64,000 nucleotides of DNA. It comes from Flavobacteriales bacterium (lineage in GTDB: Bacteria > Bacteroidota > Bacteroidia > Flavobacteriales_D > Sanyastnellaceae). A program made the translations under genes and the position numbers. Position 1 is the stretch's first letter. Each line of letters begins with the position of its first letter. The notes beneath the pieces are model-generated. The model was not told the DNA's origin and did not search any database. It saw only the letters and a program-made list of their open reading frames with translations. The DNA is taken from the NCBI GenBank assembly GCA_002863125.1, contig PKEB01000024.1:1-64000 (forward strand), written 5' to 3'. This document shows, in pieces, positions 17,491 through 27,415 of this stretch.

Positions 17491-20304
17491 TTGACCACGC
17501 TGCCCTCCTTTCTCACCCAACTCGCTCAACAGGTCATCGACCGTCCGCACCCAGAACGGTGCCTGGTCATCCTGCCCAGCCAGCGGGCGGTGCGCAAATT
17601 TGAACGGAGTTATGCGGCCTTGATGGACGGCCCCGGATGGTTGCCCACCGTTCACACCCTCGGCGTGGCCATCCAGCACCACACTGCGTGGGTTCCCCTC
17701 GACGGGATGGAAGGCTTGGCACTGCTGTACAGCCTGTGGAAAGAATTGCCCGCCGCCGCAGACAGCGGACCGCGCACCTTTGAAGCATTCATGCCGTGGG
17801 GCCGGATTGCACTGCGCGATTTCAATGAGATTGATCAGCATTTGCTCGACGCCCAGTCCGTTTTCCAAAACCTCTGCGACATCGAGGGCATCGAGGACTG
17901 GAGCTTCGGCGACCCGGATTCCCTGAAACCCGGGCAACAGGCCTTTTTGCGGCAGTACATGCAACTCGGACCCCTGTACGCAGCCTTCACAGCGGCGCTC
18001 GCGGAGCGGAAGCAAGGCTACGCCGGGTTGCTGGCCCGCCAGGCGGCGGACGTCCCCATTTCAGGCGACTACGATCACGTCTTCATTGGTGGGATGAGCG
18101 CCCTCACCCCGGCGGAGATGCAATTTCTCAAGGGATATGAGCGGGCTGACCGGTTGACATGGGCTTGGGACGGGGACGCGAGCTATGTCGAGCACGACGC
18201 CATTGAAGCGGGCTTGTTCATCCGAGAGCAGATGCGAGAACGTGGAGCTTCAGCATCAACATTGCCCCATCGCCTTGCGGAGGATCCGCCGGCCCTTCAC
18301 CGGGTCAACTGCAGCAGCGTTGTCACCGAATGCCAGTACATCCGGGAGGCGATTGCTGCTTTGAGCAAGGAAGAGTTGGCCAAAACCGCCGTTGTGCTGC
18401 CCGATGGCAGCCAGTTGCCCCTTCTGCTCCAATCGCTGCCCGAAGGCCTTCAAGAAAACTACAACGTCACCATGGGGTTGGCATGGTCCGAATCGCCGGC
18501 GAGCAGTTTCTTGCGCACGGCCCATCGGTTGGTCCAGCGCAAACGCACGTCTTGGAACCACGATGACATCCGGCAGGCATTGAGTGAGCCGCTCCTGCGC
18601 GCCTGCTATTCCGATGCGGATTTTCAGGTTGATGCCACGCAGGTATTGAACCAGATGGCCGCCAAAAAGTGGGCCTGGGTCTCTTTGGATCAATTGGCCG
18701 AGTTGTCGAGCGGGCCCGTCCACGCCTTCTTCTACGCGCTTAAGCCGTTGCTCACCGACGAGGTCTCCGCGTTTCTTTCGGCCTTGGCCACCTGGGTGCA
18801 GGGATTGAGCGCCGCACTGGGCCCTGAAGAAGAAGGCGACCCGTGGACACGCATTGGTTGGGAGAAAGTGGCGCACTGCACCGGTCTCGTTCGGCGGTTT
18901 CAGACCAACCACGCCATTTTGTCCACGCCAGAAGAAGCGTGGAGCATCGTATTCAACAGCTTGCAGTCGGAGCGGATTGATTTGCTGGGCGAACCGGAAG
19001 CGGGGCTGCAGATCATGGGGCTCATCGAATCCCGCGCACTGGACTACGAACGTGTTTTCCTCTTGGATTGCAACGAAGGCACCCTGCCCAAATCCTCCTT
19101 ACCCGAAAGCTTCATCCCATTCGACCTGCGGCACATGTGGGGGCTGCCCGGCCGCCACCAACGCGAGGCCATTTACGCCTACTACACGTACCGGCTGATG
19201 AACCGGTCGAAGGAAATCCACTTCCTCTACCGCGGGCAAGACGAAGCGGCAGAACCCAGCCGCTACCTGCTTCAATTTGAACGCTCTTTCCGGCCCAATG
19301 GAAAGGATGTACTTCCTCTCAAGCAGGTCAATGTGCACAGCGCCCTTCCGGGCAAACGTCCTGAAATCTTGCCATTGGAGTGGACACCGTGGGCACAAGG
19401 TGAACTCGTAGAATGGGCCAACCGCGGCATCAGCCCCTCGGCCTGGAACACCTTCATGGCCTGCAAACGGGATTTCTACTACAAGTACATCCTGCGCTTG
19501 CACGAGCAAGACGAATTCGAAGACGAAATGACCGCCAGCACCTTCGGCACCATCGTGCACAAGGTCCTCGAAGACGGTTTCAATGGCCTGAAAAATCGCG
19601 TACTTCAGACCGAAGATCTCGAACGGCTGATGAAGAACATCCCGCCGTTGCTGCAAGCCTCTGTTGCAGAAGAATACAGCTTGGCGTTGACAGAGAGCGG
19701 CGAGAATTACTTGCATTTTGCCATCGCGGAAGCCACGCTGCGCAAGCTGATCAGTGTCGAACTCAAGGAATTGGAAGGCGATAAGGTGCGGACCGTGACG
19801 GCCGTCGAAGCCGATCTCAACCACGCATTTGGCATCGAAAGCAGCCCCTTCGCGACGGTCCGGCTCCACGGCAAGGCCGACCGAATCGACCTTGAAGGCG
19901 GCGAGGTGGTGGTCACCGACTACAAAACCGGTTCCGTCAAAGAATCGGAATTGGCCCTCAAAGGCGATTGGCTCGAACGGCTGGCCCAAGGCAAGTCATC
20001 CAAGGCCCTGCAGCTCTTGATTTATTCGGCCATTGCCTTGGAAACCCTCGGGGCCGATGGAGGATCTTTGGCGTCCGTCCAGTCAGGAATTCGTTCGGGG
20101 AAAAATGCGCGCGAAGGCTTGCTCAAATTGAAAATCGACGGCCGCGACCGCATCACGCGGGAGGATACCCGCCAGCTGCTGGGTTGGCTGGTGGAGCAAC
20201 TCGAAGGGCTGCACGGCTCGCAGCATGGGCTTGAACACGAAACCGAAGCGCGATTTTGTGCGTATTGCACGGTATTGGACCCCGTACCCACTTACTTTAA
20301 CTGA
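17491..20304 (+). CDS. addB: AddB-like PD-(D/E)XK nuclease/inactive helicase
   Basis: A 937-residue protein starting at a TTG. The N-terminus (CLVILPSQRAVRKFERSY) and the central segment (LDYERVFLLDCNEGTLPKS) match the degenerate helicase part of AddB/RecC-type proteins. The C-terminal nuclease domain starts at SPSAWNTFMACKRDFYYKYIL (Cys658) and has DRIDLEG and VVTDYKTG near residues 795-812, with a C-terminal FCAYC (Cys923, Cys926). AddB normally holds a [4Fe-4S] cluster with four Cys; here only three of the expected positions are occupied, and the Cys six residues after Cys926 is absent. It should act with the AddA-like helicase at 2638-5931 in double-strand break processing, although the genes are unlinked in operon terms. 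Confidence 0.85.
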   Translation: MTTLPSFLTQLAQQVIDRPHPERCLVILPSQRAVRKFERSYAALMDGPGWLPTVHTLGVAIQHHTAWVPLDGMEGLALLYSLWKELPAAADSGPRTFEAFMPWGRIALRDFNEIDQHLLDAQSVFQNLCDIEGIEDWSFGDPDSLKPGQQAFLRQYMQLGPLYAAFTAALAERKQGYAGLLARQAADVPISGDYDHVFIGGMSALTPAEMQFLKGYERADRLTWAWDGDASYVEHDAIEAGLFIREQMRERGASASTLPHRLAEDPPALHRVNCSSVVTECQYIREAIAALSKEELAKTAVVLPDGSQLPLLLQSLPEGLQENYNVTMGLAWSESPASSFLRTAHRLVQRKRTSWNHDDIRQALSEPLLRACYSDADFQVDATQVLNQMAAKKWAWVSLDQLAELSSGPVHAFFYALKPLLTDEVSAFLSALATWVQGLSAALGPEEEGDPWTRIGWEKVAHCTGLVRRFQTNHAILSTPEEAWSIVFNSLQSERIDLLGEPEAGLQIMGLIESRALDYERVFLLDCNEGTLPKSSLPESFIPFDLRHMWGLPGRHQREAIYAYYTYRLMNRSKEIHFLYRGQDEAAEPSRYLLQFERSFRPNGKDVLPLKQVNVHSALPGKRPEILPLEWTPWAQGELVEWANRGISPSAWNTFMACKRDFYYKYILRLHEQDEFEDEMTASTFGTIVHKVLEDGFNGLKNRVLQTEDLERLMKNIPPLLQASVAEEYSLALTESGENYLHFAIAEATLRKLISVELKELEGDKVRTVTAVEADLNHAFGIESSPFATVRLHGKADRIDLEGGEVVVTDYKTGSVKESELALKGDWLERLAQGKSSKALQLLIYSAIALETLGADGGSLASVQSGIRSGKNAREGLLKLKIDGRDRITREDTRQLLGWLVEQLEGLHGSQHGLEHETEARFCAYCTVLDPVPTYFN

Positions 20305-20307
20305 TCC

Positions 20308-21786
20308 ATGGGCGTCATCGCAAAACAATCCGGATATGCGGCCATCGCGCTCGGCGCGGGCATGGTCGTCGGTGCCTTGAACAACATGGTGGTCCTCCCC
20401 CGTGCGTTTGATGGCAACGAGGCGATTTGGGGGTTGGTGCGCATCATGACCTCTTGGGGGATGATTTGTGCATCCATTTCCACCCTTGGCGCTCCGGGGG
20501 CGATTGTTCGCTTCCTGCATCGCTACGATGGTGCCGAACGCGAAAAAAGCTTGAACTCCATCCTCGCCATCGCCGCTTTCGGCGTGCTCACCACATTGGC
20601 CATTCTCTGGAAATGGGGCGAACGTTGGATTGTGTGGCTAGATCCAGACAAGGGCGAGCTGTTGTCGCAAAACGTCCATTGGTTTCTAGTGATTGTCGCC
20701 ATCATGAGTGTTTTGCACATCTTCCGGGCCCTGCTCACGTGGAAACTCCGGACGGCGTTCATCGCGTGGGTTGATGAACTCTGGCAGAAAACCAGTTACT
20801 TCATCCTCGGCGCCCTGCTGCTGTTTGATTGGGTTTCGCTCGACGCTTTCGTGCCCTTGTACATCGCCTCCTACGGTGTCTCTTTCTTGCTCATGGGCGG
20901 CGCGAGTATCGGCCTCTTCAGCGGCCTCACGCAGGGATTCAATCGGAGCGATCTGCCGCAATTCGCCGAATACAGTGCCTTCAGTTTATTCTCCGGAGGC
21001 GCTGTGATTGTGGCGACCCAATTGGATTACATCATGGTCGGCAAATTCTTGGGCCTCGAAGAAGTGCCAGTCTACACCTTGGGCTTTTTCATGGGTTCTG
21101 TGGTGGCCTTGCCTCGGAGGGCCACGACCAACATCGTGCGCGGTGTTGTCGCCGAAAAAATCAACCGAGATGATAACAGGAGCATCGGTCAACTCAGCAA
21201 GAATACCGCACGGGTCAACTTCTTACTTATGGGCGCTGTCATGGCGGGGATTTGGGCCGGTTTCGATCCACTTCAGCAGCTGTTGCCACCGAAATACCGT
21301 GGACTGGAGCTGGTTTTCCTCTGCATTGCCGGCGCGCAACTGATTTCAGGCTTGAATGTCAGCAACAACAACCACCTCGGACTGAGCAAACACTACCGGC
21401 TAGTGCTGCCGGTGAACCTGGCCTTGGTGGTGGTTACCGTCGCCATGAATTACCTGTTCTTGGTGGTTTTTGAGTGGGGGCTGGCAGGAGCGGCGTTGGC
21501 CACATTGGGCACCTTCGTTTGGAACAACGCCTGGCGCGTGCTGATTGTCTACCGAAAGTTCGGCGTGCACCCATTCACTTGGTCCATTCCTGTCATGTCG
21601 GGAATCGCCACTGCGGCTGCGATGCTTTTCCACTGGGACGCCGGAACGATCGGGCTGCACCCGCTGGTCGAAGCCGTTGCGCAAGGGGCGTTGGCCATCG
21701 GTGCGTGCTTGGCGGCGTCTTATGCCTTGGGGTACTTTCCTGAACTGCGAGACGGACTCAAGCAGCGGATTTCTTGGTGGCCCTGA
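20308..21786 (+). CDS. Wzx/MATE-type polysaccharide flippase
   Basis: A 492-residue integral membrane protein with about 12-14 hydrophobic segments. The start MGVIAKQSGYAAIALGAGMVVGALNNMVVLPRAF and the middle FSGGAVIVATQLDYIMVGKFLGLEEVPVYTLGFFMGSVVALPRRA match the polysaccharide biosynthesis (Wzx-like, MOP superfamily) family. Members flip lipid-linked sugars across the inner membrane for O-antigen or exopolysaccharide assembly. No glycosyltransferase genes are next to it, so the substrate cannot be guessed. It follows the addB-like gene by 3 bases and is very likely part of the same transcript, an odd functional combination. Confidence 0.85.
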   Translation: MGVIAKQSGYAAIALGAGMVVGALNNMVVLPRAFDGNEAIWGLVRIMTSWGMICASISTLGAPGAIVRFLHRYDGAEREKSLNSILAIAAFGVLTTLAILWKWGERWIVWLDPDKGELLSQNVHWFLVIVAIMSVLHIFRALLTWKLRTAFIAWVDELWQKTSYFILGALLLFDWVSLDAFVPLYIASYGVSFLLMGGASIGLFSGLTQGFNRSDLPQFAEYSAFSLFSGGAVIVATQLDYIMVGKFLGLEEVPVYTLGFFMGSVVALPRRATTNIVRGVVAEKINRDDNRSIGQLSKNTARVNFLLMGAVMAGIWAGFDPLQQLLPPKYRGLELVFLCIAGAQLISGLNVSNNNHLGLSKHYRLVLPVNLALVVVTVAMNYLFLVVFEWGLAGAALATLGTFVWNNAWRVLIVYRKFGVHPFTWSIPVMSGIATAAAMLFHWDAGTIGLHPLVEAVAQGALAIGACLAASYALGYFPELRDGLKQRISWWP

Positions 21787-21795
21787 TCCGGCTTT

Positions 21796-22227
21796 TTACT
21801 GGCGCAGCCAGGTCTGCGTGCGGAACAAGATCCAGATGTACCCACGGACCTTTAATTCGTCCATGTTGTCCTCTTCGAACCACATTTCGCAATCGTAGAT
21901 TTTGCCGTTCTTCGGGTCACAGATGGTCCCATCTCCCCATTCCAATGTAGACAAAGGCACCATGTCTCGAACGATTTCCATGCCCAAGGCAGGCTGGTCT
22001 TTTCGGTCGTCCTCGCATTGATCGCAAATGGGGTTCTGGTCCTCTTCTGGCAACCGGAACAACTCAATGACTTGGCCGTAAATCTTCCCATACCGCTCGG
22101 TGACTTCCACCACGCTCTTGATGCGGCCGGTTTCGTCGTCAATGGTTTTCCATTTGCCCAAAACGGGGTTCTGGGCGAAGGCAGCAACGGCAAAAAGGGT
22201 CAGGGCGAGGGTCAATAAGTGTTTCAT
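21796..22227 (-). CDS. DUF2147 domain protein, exported
   Basis: A 143-residue protein with a signal peptide (to about residue 19, AFAQ) and the DUF2147 pattern: GKWKTIDDETGRIKSVVEV, YGKIYGQVIEL, CDQCEDDRK, and PKNGKIYDCEMW. DUF2147 proteins are small exported beta-rich proteins of unknown function, common in Bacteroidota. It overlaps the yihY-like gene by 4 bases, so translation is coupled in a nadC-yihY-DUF2147 run. It converges with the flippase gene only 9 bases apart, with no clear terminator hairpin. Confidence 0.88.
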   Translation of the reverse strand: MKHLLTLALTLFAVAAFAQNPVLGKWKTIDDETGRIKSVVEVTERYGKIYGQVIELFRLPEEDQNPICDQCEDDRKDQPALGMEIVRDMVPLSTLEWGDGTICDPKNGKIYDCEMWFEEDNMDELKVRGYIWILFRTQTWLRQ

Positions 22228-23195
22228 GATGAAGAAGTTTCCAGTTGTTTTTCAGCATCCGTCCGCGCACGGTTGATGGCTGCGTTGAGTTCGAAGCCCA
22301 ATAATAAAATGGAACTGATGGAATTCAACCACAAAAGGGTAATCAATAATGTTCCAAGTGAACCGTACAGGGTATTGTACGAGGCAAACTGGTCAATGAA
22401 CCACGAAAATGTGAAGGTCAAAAGGACAAAAAACGCCGTCGTACCCGTGGCCCCAATCGACCACCATTGCCAAGGATGCGGTGAGCGGTCACCCACGTTG
22501 TACAGAATGGTAACGGCCACATAGATCAACCCGAAGGACAGCGCCCACCGAGCTCCTGTTACCAACGGGATGTTGATCCCCTCCAGCCACCCCCTCGTTT
22601 CGGCCCAGTTCAGCACGTCGCCCGCAAACCCGATCATGAACACAGCGAGCACCAACAGGACCGACAGCACCAACAAAAGGCCAATGGACAGCAAGCGGAA
22701 TACCATCCAGTTCTGTTGCGGGCCTGCGGAGTGCGCACTCTGTCCGAATCCAAGCAAAATAGCATTCACACTGTTCGAAGCGTAATACAGCAACAGCACA
22801 ACACCAACGGACAGGAGCGTTCCTTGCCGTTGGCCGATGAGGTCGGAAACGGTCGATTCAAAGAGTTCGATGGCCTGCTTGGGAAAAAACTGCTCCAGGC
22901 TGAGCAGGACTTCTTCCGTCTCCAAAGGGGTATAGGGGATGATACTCAAAAGCAAAATCATCGCCGGAAAGAAGGCCACGAACAAGCGAAAGCTGATGGC
23001 CGCCGCCCGGGTTGAAACCGAGCCGTTGACCAAACCGAGAAAGAAGAACCGGCCCACGTCGTAGACGTTCATGGACTTGTCTTTCCAAGGACGCACACCC
23101 CGCAGCACGCGGCGCAGCCGGTCGAACACCTTGTTCTGTTGGACCCACCGGAAAAACGGACGGTCTGGGACCATGGGCGGTTCGAGTTCAGCCAT
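22224..23195 (-). CDS. YihY/virulence factor BrkB family membrane protein
   Basis: A 323-residue inner-membrane protein with about six membrane segments. The cytoplasmic N-terminus is followed by SVSTRAAAISFRLFVAFFPAMILLLSIIPYTP, the family signature region (ATAISYYALLALFP in others), and later NAILLGFGQSA, then segments such as LLVLSVLLVLAVFMIGFAGDV. The old RNase BN assignment of this family is discredited and its function is unknown. The ATG at 23195 overlaps the end of nadC by 8 bases. Confidence 0.88.
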   Translation of the reverse strand: MAELEPPMVPDRPFFRWVQQNKVFDRLRRVLRGVRPWKDKSMNVYDVGRFFFLGLVNGSVSTRAAAISFRLFVAFFPAMILLLSIIPYTPLETEEVLLSLEQFFPKQAIELFESTVSDLIGQRQGTLLSVGVVLLLYYASNSVNAILLGFGQSAHSAGPQQNWMVFRLLSIGLLLVLSVLLVLAVFMIGFAGDVLNWAETRGWLEGINIPLVTGARWALSFGLIYVAVTILYNVGDRSPHPWQWWSIGATGTTAFFVLLTFTFSWFIDQFASYNTLYGSLGTLLITLLWLNSISSILLLGFELNAAINRARTDAEKQLETSSS

Positions 23196-24075
23196 TGAAA
23201 TACGTTGCCGATTTCAAACTAAAATCCATGCCCTTCACGCTGTGCGTGATCCACCCCATGCTCACGTAATCCACGCCGGCTTCTGCATAAGACCGGGCGT
23301 TGTCCGGGGTGATCCCGCCTGACGCCTCCAACGGGATGCTACCGCCCCATTGTTTCACCATGGCCGCCGCCTCGGCCGGGGTGTGGTTGTCCAGCAATAG
23401 CCGGTCCACCAGCGGCGAACCGTCGGGTTTTTGCCACTTGGTGCGCGCCGCCATGGCAGCGGCCGCTTCATCGGCATCGCGCACTTCCACCACGACCGGT
23501 ACGTTGGATTGCTCAGCCTTCATGTACGCGGCGACGTTCTCCAAGGCCTGGGCCATGGAGCCCGCGTAATCCACGTGGTTGTCTTTGACCAATATCATGT
23601 CGTACAAGCCCATGCGGTGGTTGGTTCCCCCGCCCAAGCGTACGGCCATCTTCTCAAATTCCCGCAGGCCAGGCGTAGTCTTACGGGTGTCAAGCACGGC
23701 GCATTTGGTGCCGGCGAACGAAGCCATGATATCGGCTGTGCGGGAGGCTATCCCGCTCATGCGTTGAATGAAGTTCAGCGCCAACCGCTCCCCGATCAGA
23801 ATGCTCTTGGCAGCGCCCGCAATCCGGAGGACACGCTGGCCGGCCGTCACGGTATCGCCATCGGCAGCGAGCAATTCACAGGTCAACGACGCGTCGACCA
23901 CCCCAAAGACAAACTCGGCCACCTCCAAACCGGCGACTACGCCGTCTTCTTTTGCCATGATAAACCCCTCTTGCAACAAGCCCTCCGGCAACGAAGACTC
24001 CGATGTACAATCCCCCGTTCCCAGGTCTTCTTCCAAGGCGAAGCGGATCAGTCGCTCCATCGATTGTGAAACCAT
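23188..24075 (-). CDS. nadC: Nicotinate-nucleotide pyrophosphorylase (carboxylating)
   Basis: A 295-residue quinolinate phosphoribosyltransferase, which makes nicotinate mononucleotide in de novo NAD synthesis. Landmarks are ALEEDLGTGDCTSES, ERLALNFIQRMSGIAS, DTRKTTPGLREFEKMAVRLGGGTNHRMGLYDMILVKDNH, and the C-terminal EASGGITPDNARSYAEAGVDYVSMGWITHSV. The frame is open for another 109 codons upstream, but that part lies antisense to rlmH and is not NadC-like. The ATG at 24075 is 4 bases downstream of a -7-like element, so it is the likely start. It is divergent from rlmH across 27 bases. Confidence 0.95.
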   Translation of the reverse strand: MVSQSMERLIRFALEEDLGTGDCTSESSLPEGLLQEGFIMAKEDGVVAGLEVAEFVFGVVDASLTCELLAADGDTVTAGQRVLRIAGAAKSILIGERLALNFIQRMSGIASRTADIMASFAGTKCAVLDTRKTTPGLREFEKMAVRLGGGTNHRMGLYDMILVKDNHVDYAGSMAQALENVAAYMKAEQSNVPVVVEVRDADEAAAAMAARTKWQKPDGSPLVDRLLLDNHTPAEAAAMVKQWGGSIPLEASGGITPDNARSYAEAGVDYVSMGWITHSVKGMDFSLKSATYFNG

Positions 24076-24079
24076 GCGG

Positions 24080-24087
24080 CGAAGATA
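24080..24087 (-). promoter_or_regulatory. -7-like element TATCTTCG for nadC
   Basis: A one-mismatch version of TAnnTTTG read on the minus strand, 4 bases before the nadC ATG. The same variant occurs at 41866-41873 with nearly the same distance to a start codon. Confidence 0.45.
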
Positions 24088-24090
24088 GAA

Positions 24091-24098
24091 TACCTTTG
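24091..24098 (+). promoter_or_regulatory. -7 promoter element TACCTTTG for rlmH
   Basis: An exact TAnnTTTG match ending 4 bases before the GTG start of rlmH. Transcription would begin at or next to the start codon, so the mRNA would be leaderless. Confidence 0.55.
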
Positions 24099-24102
24099 CT
24101 TC

Positions 24103-24579
24103 GTGCAAATCACGCTTTTGGCCATCGGTAAAACACAGTCCAGCTGGATCGCTGAGGGCACACGGATATACGTGGACCGCATGCGCCACTACGGAAGGTT
24201 CGAGTTCATCGAAACCCCCGATGCCAAGCTGAAGCAGAGCAAAAAAGACCCCGAAGCCGTCAAAGAGGCGGAAGCCACCATCCTCGACAAATTCATCGGC
24301 GGAGTGGACCACCTCATTCTTTTGGACGAAAAGGGGAAAGCCATGGGGTCGCTGGCGTTCTCGAAGCACCTCCAAAACCTGCAGAACCGCGGGTTGCGCC
24401 ACGTGATGTTTGTGATTGGGGGACCGTATGGATTTGCCCCGCGCATCCGCTCAAAGGCCCATGCGTTCATGAGCCTCGGCCCGATGACGTTTTCGCACCA
24501 GATGATCCGGCCGTTTGCCGCGGAACAAATTTACCGTGCGCACACCATCCTCAAAGGCGAACCTTACCACCACGAATAA
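24103..24579 (+). CDS. rlmH: 23S rRNA (pseudouridine1915-N3)-methyltransferase RlmH
   Basis: A 158-residue SPOUT methyltransferase that modifies pseudouridine 1915 in helix 69 of 23S rRNA. The sequence matches along its full length: MQITLLAIGKTQ, ILLDEKGKAMGSLAFSKHL, the SAM-binding knot FVIGGPYGFAP, and the C-terminal FSHQMIRPFAAEQIYRAHTILKGEPYHHE. It starts with GTG; no ribosome binding site precedes it and a -7 element lies 4 bases upstream. It is followed by a bidirectional terminator shared with atpC. Confidence 0.96.
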   Translation: MQITLLAIGKTQSSWIAEGTRIYVDRMRHYGRFEFIETPDAKLKQSKKDPEAVKEAEATILDKFIGGVDHLILLDEKGKAMGSLAFSKHLQNLQNRGLRHVMFVIGGPYGFAPRIRSKAHAFMSLGPMTFSHQMIRPFAAEQIYRAHTILKGEPYHHE

Positions 24580-24614
24580 AAAAGGCCCGACCGGGAGTGG
24601 TCGAGCCTTTCGCA
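24576..24614. terminator. Bidirectional terminator between rlmH and atpC
   Basis: The 12-bp stem runs from 24581-24592 (AAAGGCCCGACC) to 24599-24610 (GGTCGAGCCTTT), with one mismatch and a 6-base loop. An A-run on the left and T-rich sequence on the right suit termination of both converging genes. Confidence 0.8.
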
Positions 24615-24629
24615 TTTCATTTGTTTGGG

Positions 24630-24863
24630 TTACGCAGCGAGTACCGTCACCACGTTGTTCAGCACCTCGACCGTTCCGCCTTTCACCGCGAATCGCTCTT
24701 CTTTCCCGCCTGTACGCACCAACACTTCACCCGTCTGCAACGTGGTAATCAAGGCCGCATGGCGGTCCATGATGCCCATGCTCCCGTCGGAACCTGGCAG
24801 GCCCACGTACTCAGCTTCTCCGCTGAACAAGGTGGCGTCGGGGGTGAGGATGTGTACCGTCAT
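24630..24863 (-). CDS. atpC: ATP synthase F1 epsilon subunit
   Basis: A 77-residue epsilon subunit consisting only of the N-terminal beta-sandwich domain (VHILTPDATLFSGEAEYVGLPGSDGSMGIMDRHAALITTL). The C-terminal two-helix domain that can inhibit ATP hydrolysis in other bacteria is absent, as is usual in Bacteroidota. It follows atpD by 13 bases. In this phylum atpD-atpC often sit apart from the rest of the atp genes, which are not in this window. Confidence 0.93.
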   Translation of the reverse strand: MTVHILTPDATLFSGEAEYVGLPGSDGSMGIMDRHAALITTLQTGEVLVRTGGKEERFAVKGGTVEVLNNVVTVLAA

Positions 24864-24876
24864 GGTTGTGCAGTGA

Positions 24877-26433
<1,557 letters not shown>

Positions 26434-26442
26434 TTACCAACC

Positions 26443-26450
26443 TATCTTTG
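26443..26450 (+). promoter_or_regulatory. -7 promoter element TATCTTTG for ribF
   Basis: An exact TAnnTTTG match 5 bases before the GTG start of ribF, again implying a leaderless mRNA. It is back-to-back with the atpD promoter, 26 bases apart. Confidence 0.55.
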
Positions 26451-26455
26451 CAAAA

Positions 26456-27415
26456 GTGAAAGTCCATTTCAACGCACGCGATTTTTCGACGGAAGTCCCG
26501 GTGATATTGACCATTGGAACCTTTGATGGGGTCCATGTAGGGCACCGCGCAGTACTTGATTTGTTGAAAACTCGTGCAGCCGAATTGAACGGCGAATCGG
26601 TGCTGCTGACCTTCCACCCCCACCCCCGAACGGTCCTTCACCCCGAGCACCACCAATTGCAATTGCTCAACACCATCGAGGAACGCAAGGCATTGCTCGA
26701 GCAAGCGGGGCTCGACCACCTGATCATTCACCCCTTTACGGAGGAGCTCTCACGCATGTCACCGCTGGAATACGTGCGGGAGCTTTTTGCGGAAGGCATC
26801 CGGCCTTCCGTCGTCATCGTTGGGTACGACCACCGGTTTGGCCGCAACCGAGAAGGGTCGTTTGAGAGTTTGACGAACCTGGGCACGGTGTTCGGCTTCG
26901 AGGTCGAAGAGTTGCCCGCGCACACCGTGGAGAACACCCGGGTGAGCTCCACCAAAGTCCGAGAAGCCATCGCCGCCGGTGATGTTGCCCGTGCTCGGCA
27001 GTGGCTGGGCCATCCTTATCCGTTCAGCGGCCGTGTCGTCCGCGGAGAACAGCTGGGCCGCAAACTCGGTTTCCCCACGGCCAACCTCGAATGCGAGGAA
27101 CCGCTGAAGCGCTTGCCTGGACGCGGGGTCTACGCTGTGTGGGCGCGCATCGCCGGGGCGGGCGACTGGCAGCCGGCCATGGTCAACATGGGCACCCGAC
27201 CAACCATACAGGACGATGTCATCACCGAAACCATGGAGGTGCACCTGCTGGAAGGCGGCCGCCAGTGTTACGACGAGACCATGGCACTCCTGTTCATGGC
27301 CCGCTTGCGAGATGAAATGATGTTCGAAGGCTTGAAGGCACTCCAAGACCAGCTGCAACAGGATGCCCAAAAGGCGCGTTCTATCTTAGCGACTGAGCCT
27401 GTTCCGGTACCATGA
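26456..27415 (+). CDS. ribF: Bifunctional riboflavin kinase/FMN adenylyltransferase
   Basis: A 319-residue enzyme converting riboflavin to FMN and then FAD. The N-terminal adenylyltransferase domain has LTIGTFDGVHVGH (residues 19-30) and VIVGYDHRFGRNREG. SSTKVREAI ends that domain. The kinase domain begins near residue 190 with PFSGRVVRGEQLGRKLGFPTANL and continues with RGVYAVW and MVNMGTRPT. It starts with GTG just after a -7 element. The LRR gene overlaps its stop by an ATGA junction, so ribF heads an operon with the LRR, pnuC and NadR-like genes. Confidence 0.95.
   Translation: MKVHFNARDFSTEVPVILTIGTFDGVHVGHRAVLDLLKTRAAELNGESVLLTFHPHPRTVLHPEHHQLQLLNTIEERKALLEQAGLDHLIIHPFTEELSRMSPLEYVRELFAEGIRPSVVIVGYDHRFGRNREGSFESLTNLGTVFGFEVEELPAHTVENTRVSSTKVREAIAAGDVARARQWLGHPYPFSGRVVRGEQLGRKLGFPTANLECEEPLKRLPGRGVYAVWARIAGAGDWQPAMVNMGTRPTIQDDVITETMEVHLLEGGRQCYDETMALLFMARLRDEMMFEGLKALQDQLQQDAQKARSILATEPVPVP

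Noticed and set aside
21787-21795. Terminator between the convergent flippase and DUF2147 genes
   Set aside because: The gap is 9 bases, and the only inverted repeat nearby (GGCT/AGCC) is 4 bp with no T-tract, so no terminator could be supported.
24076-24402. 109-codon upstream extension of the nadC frame
   Set aside because: The extension is antisense to the well-conserved rlmH gene and is not NadC-like. A promoter-like element lies immediately before the ATG at 24075.
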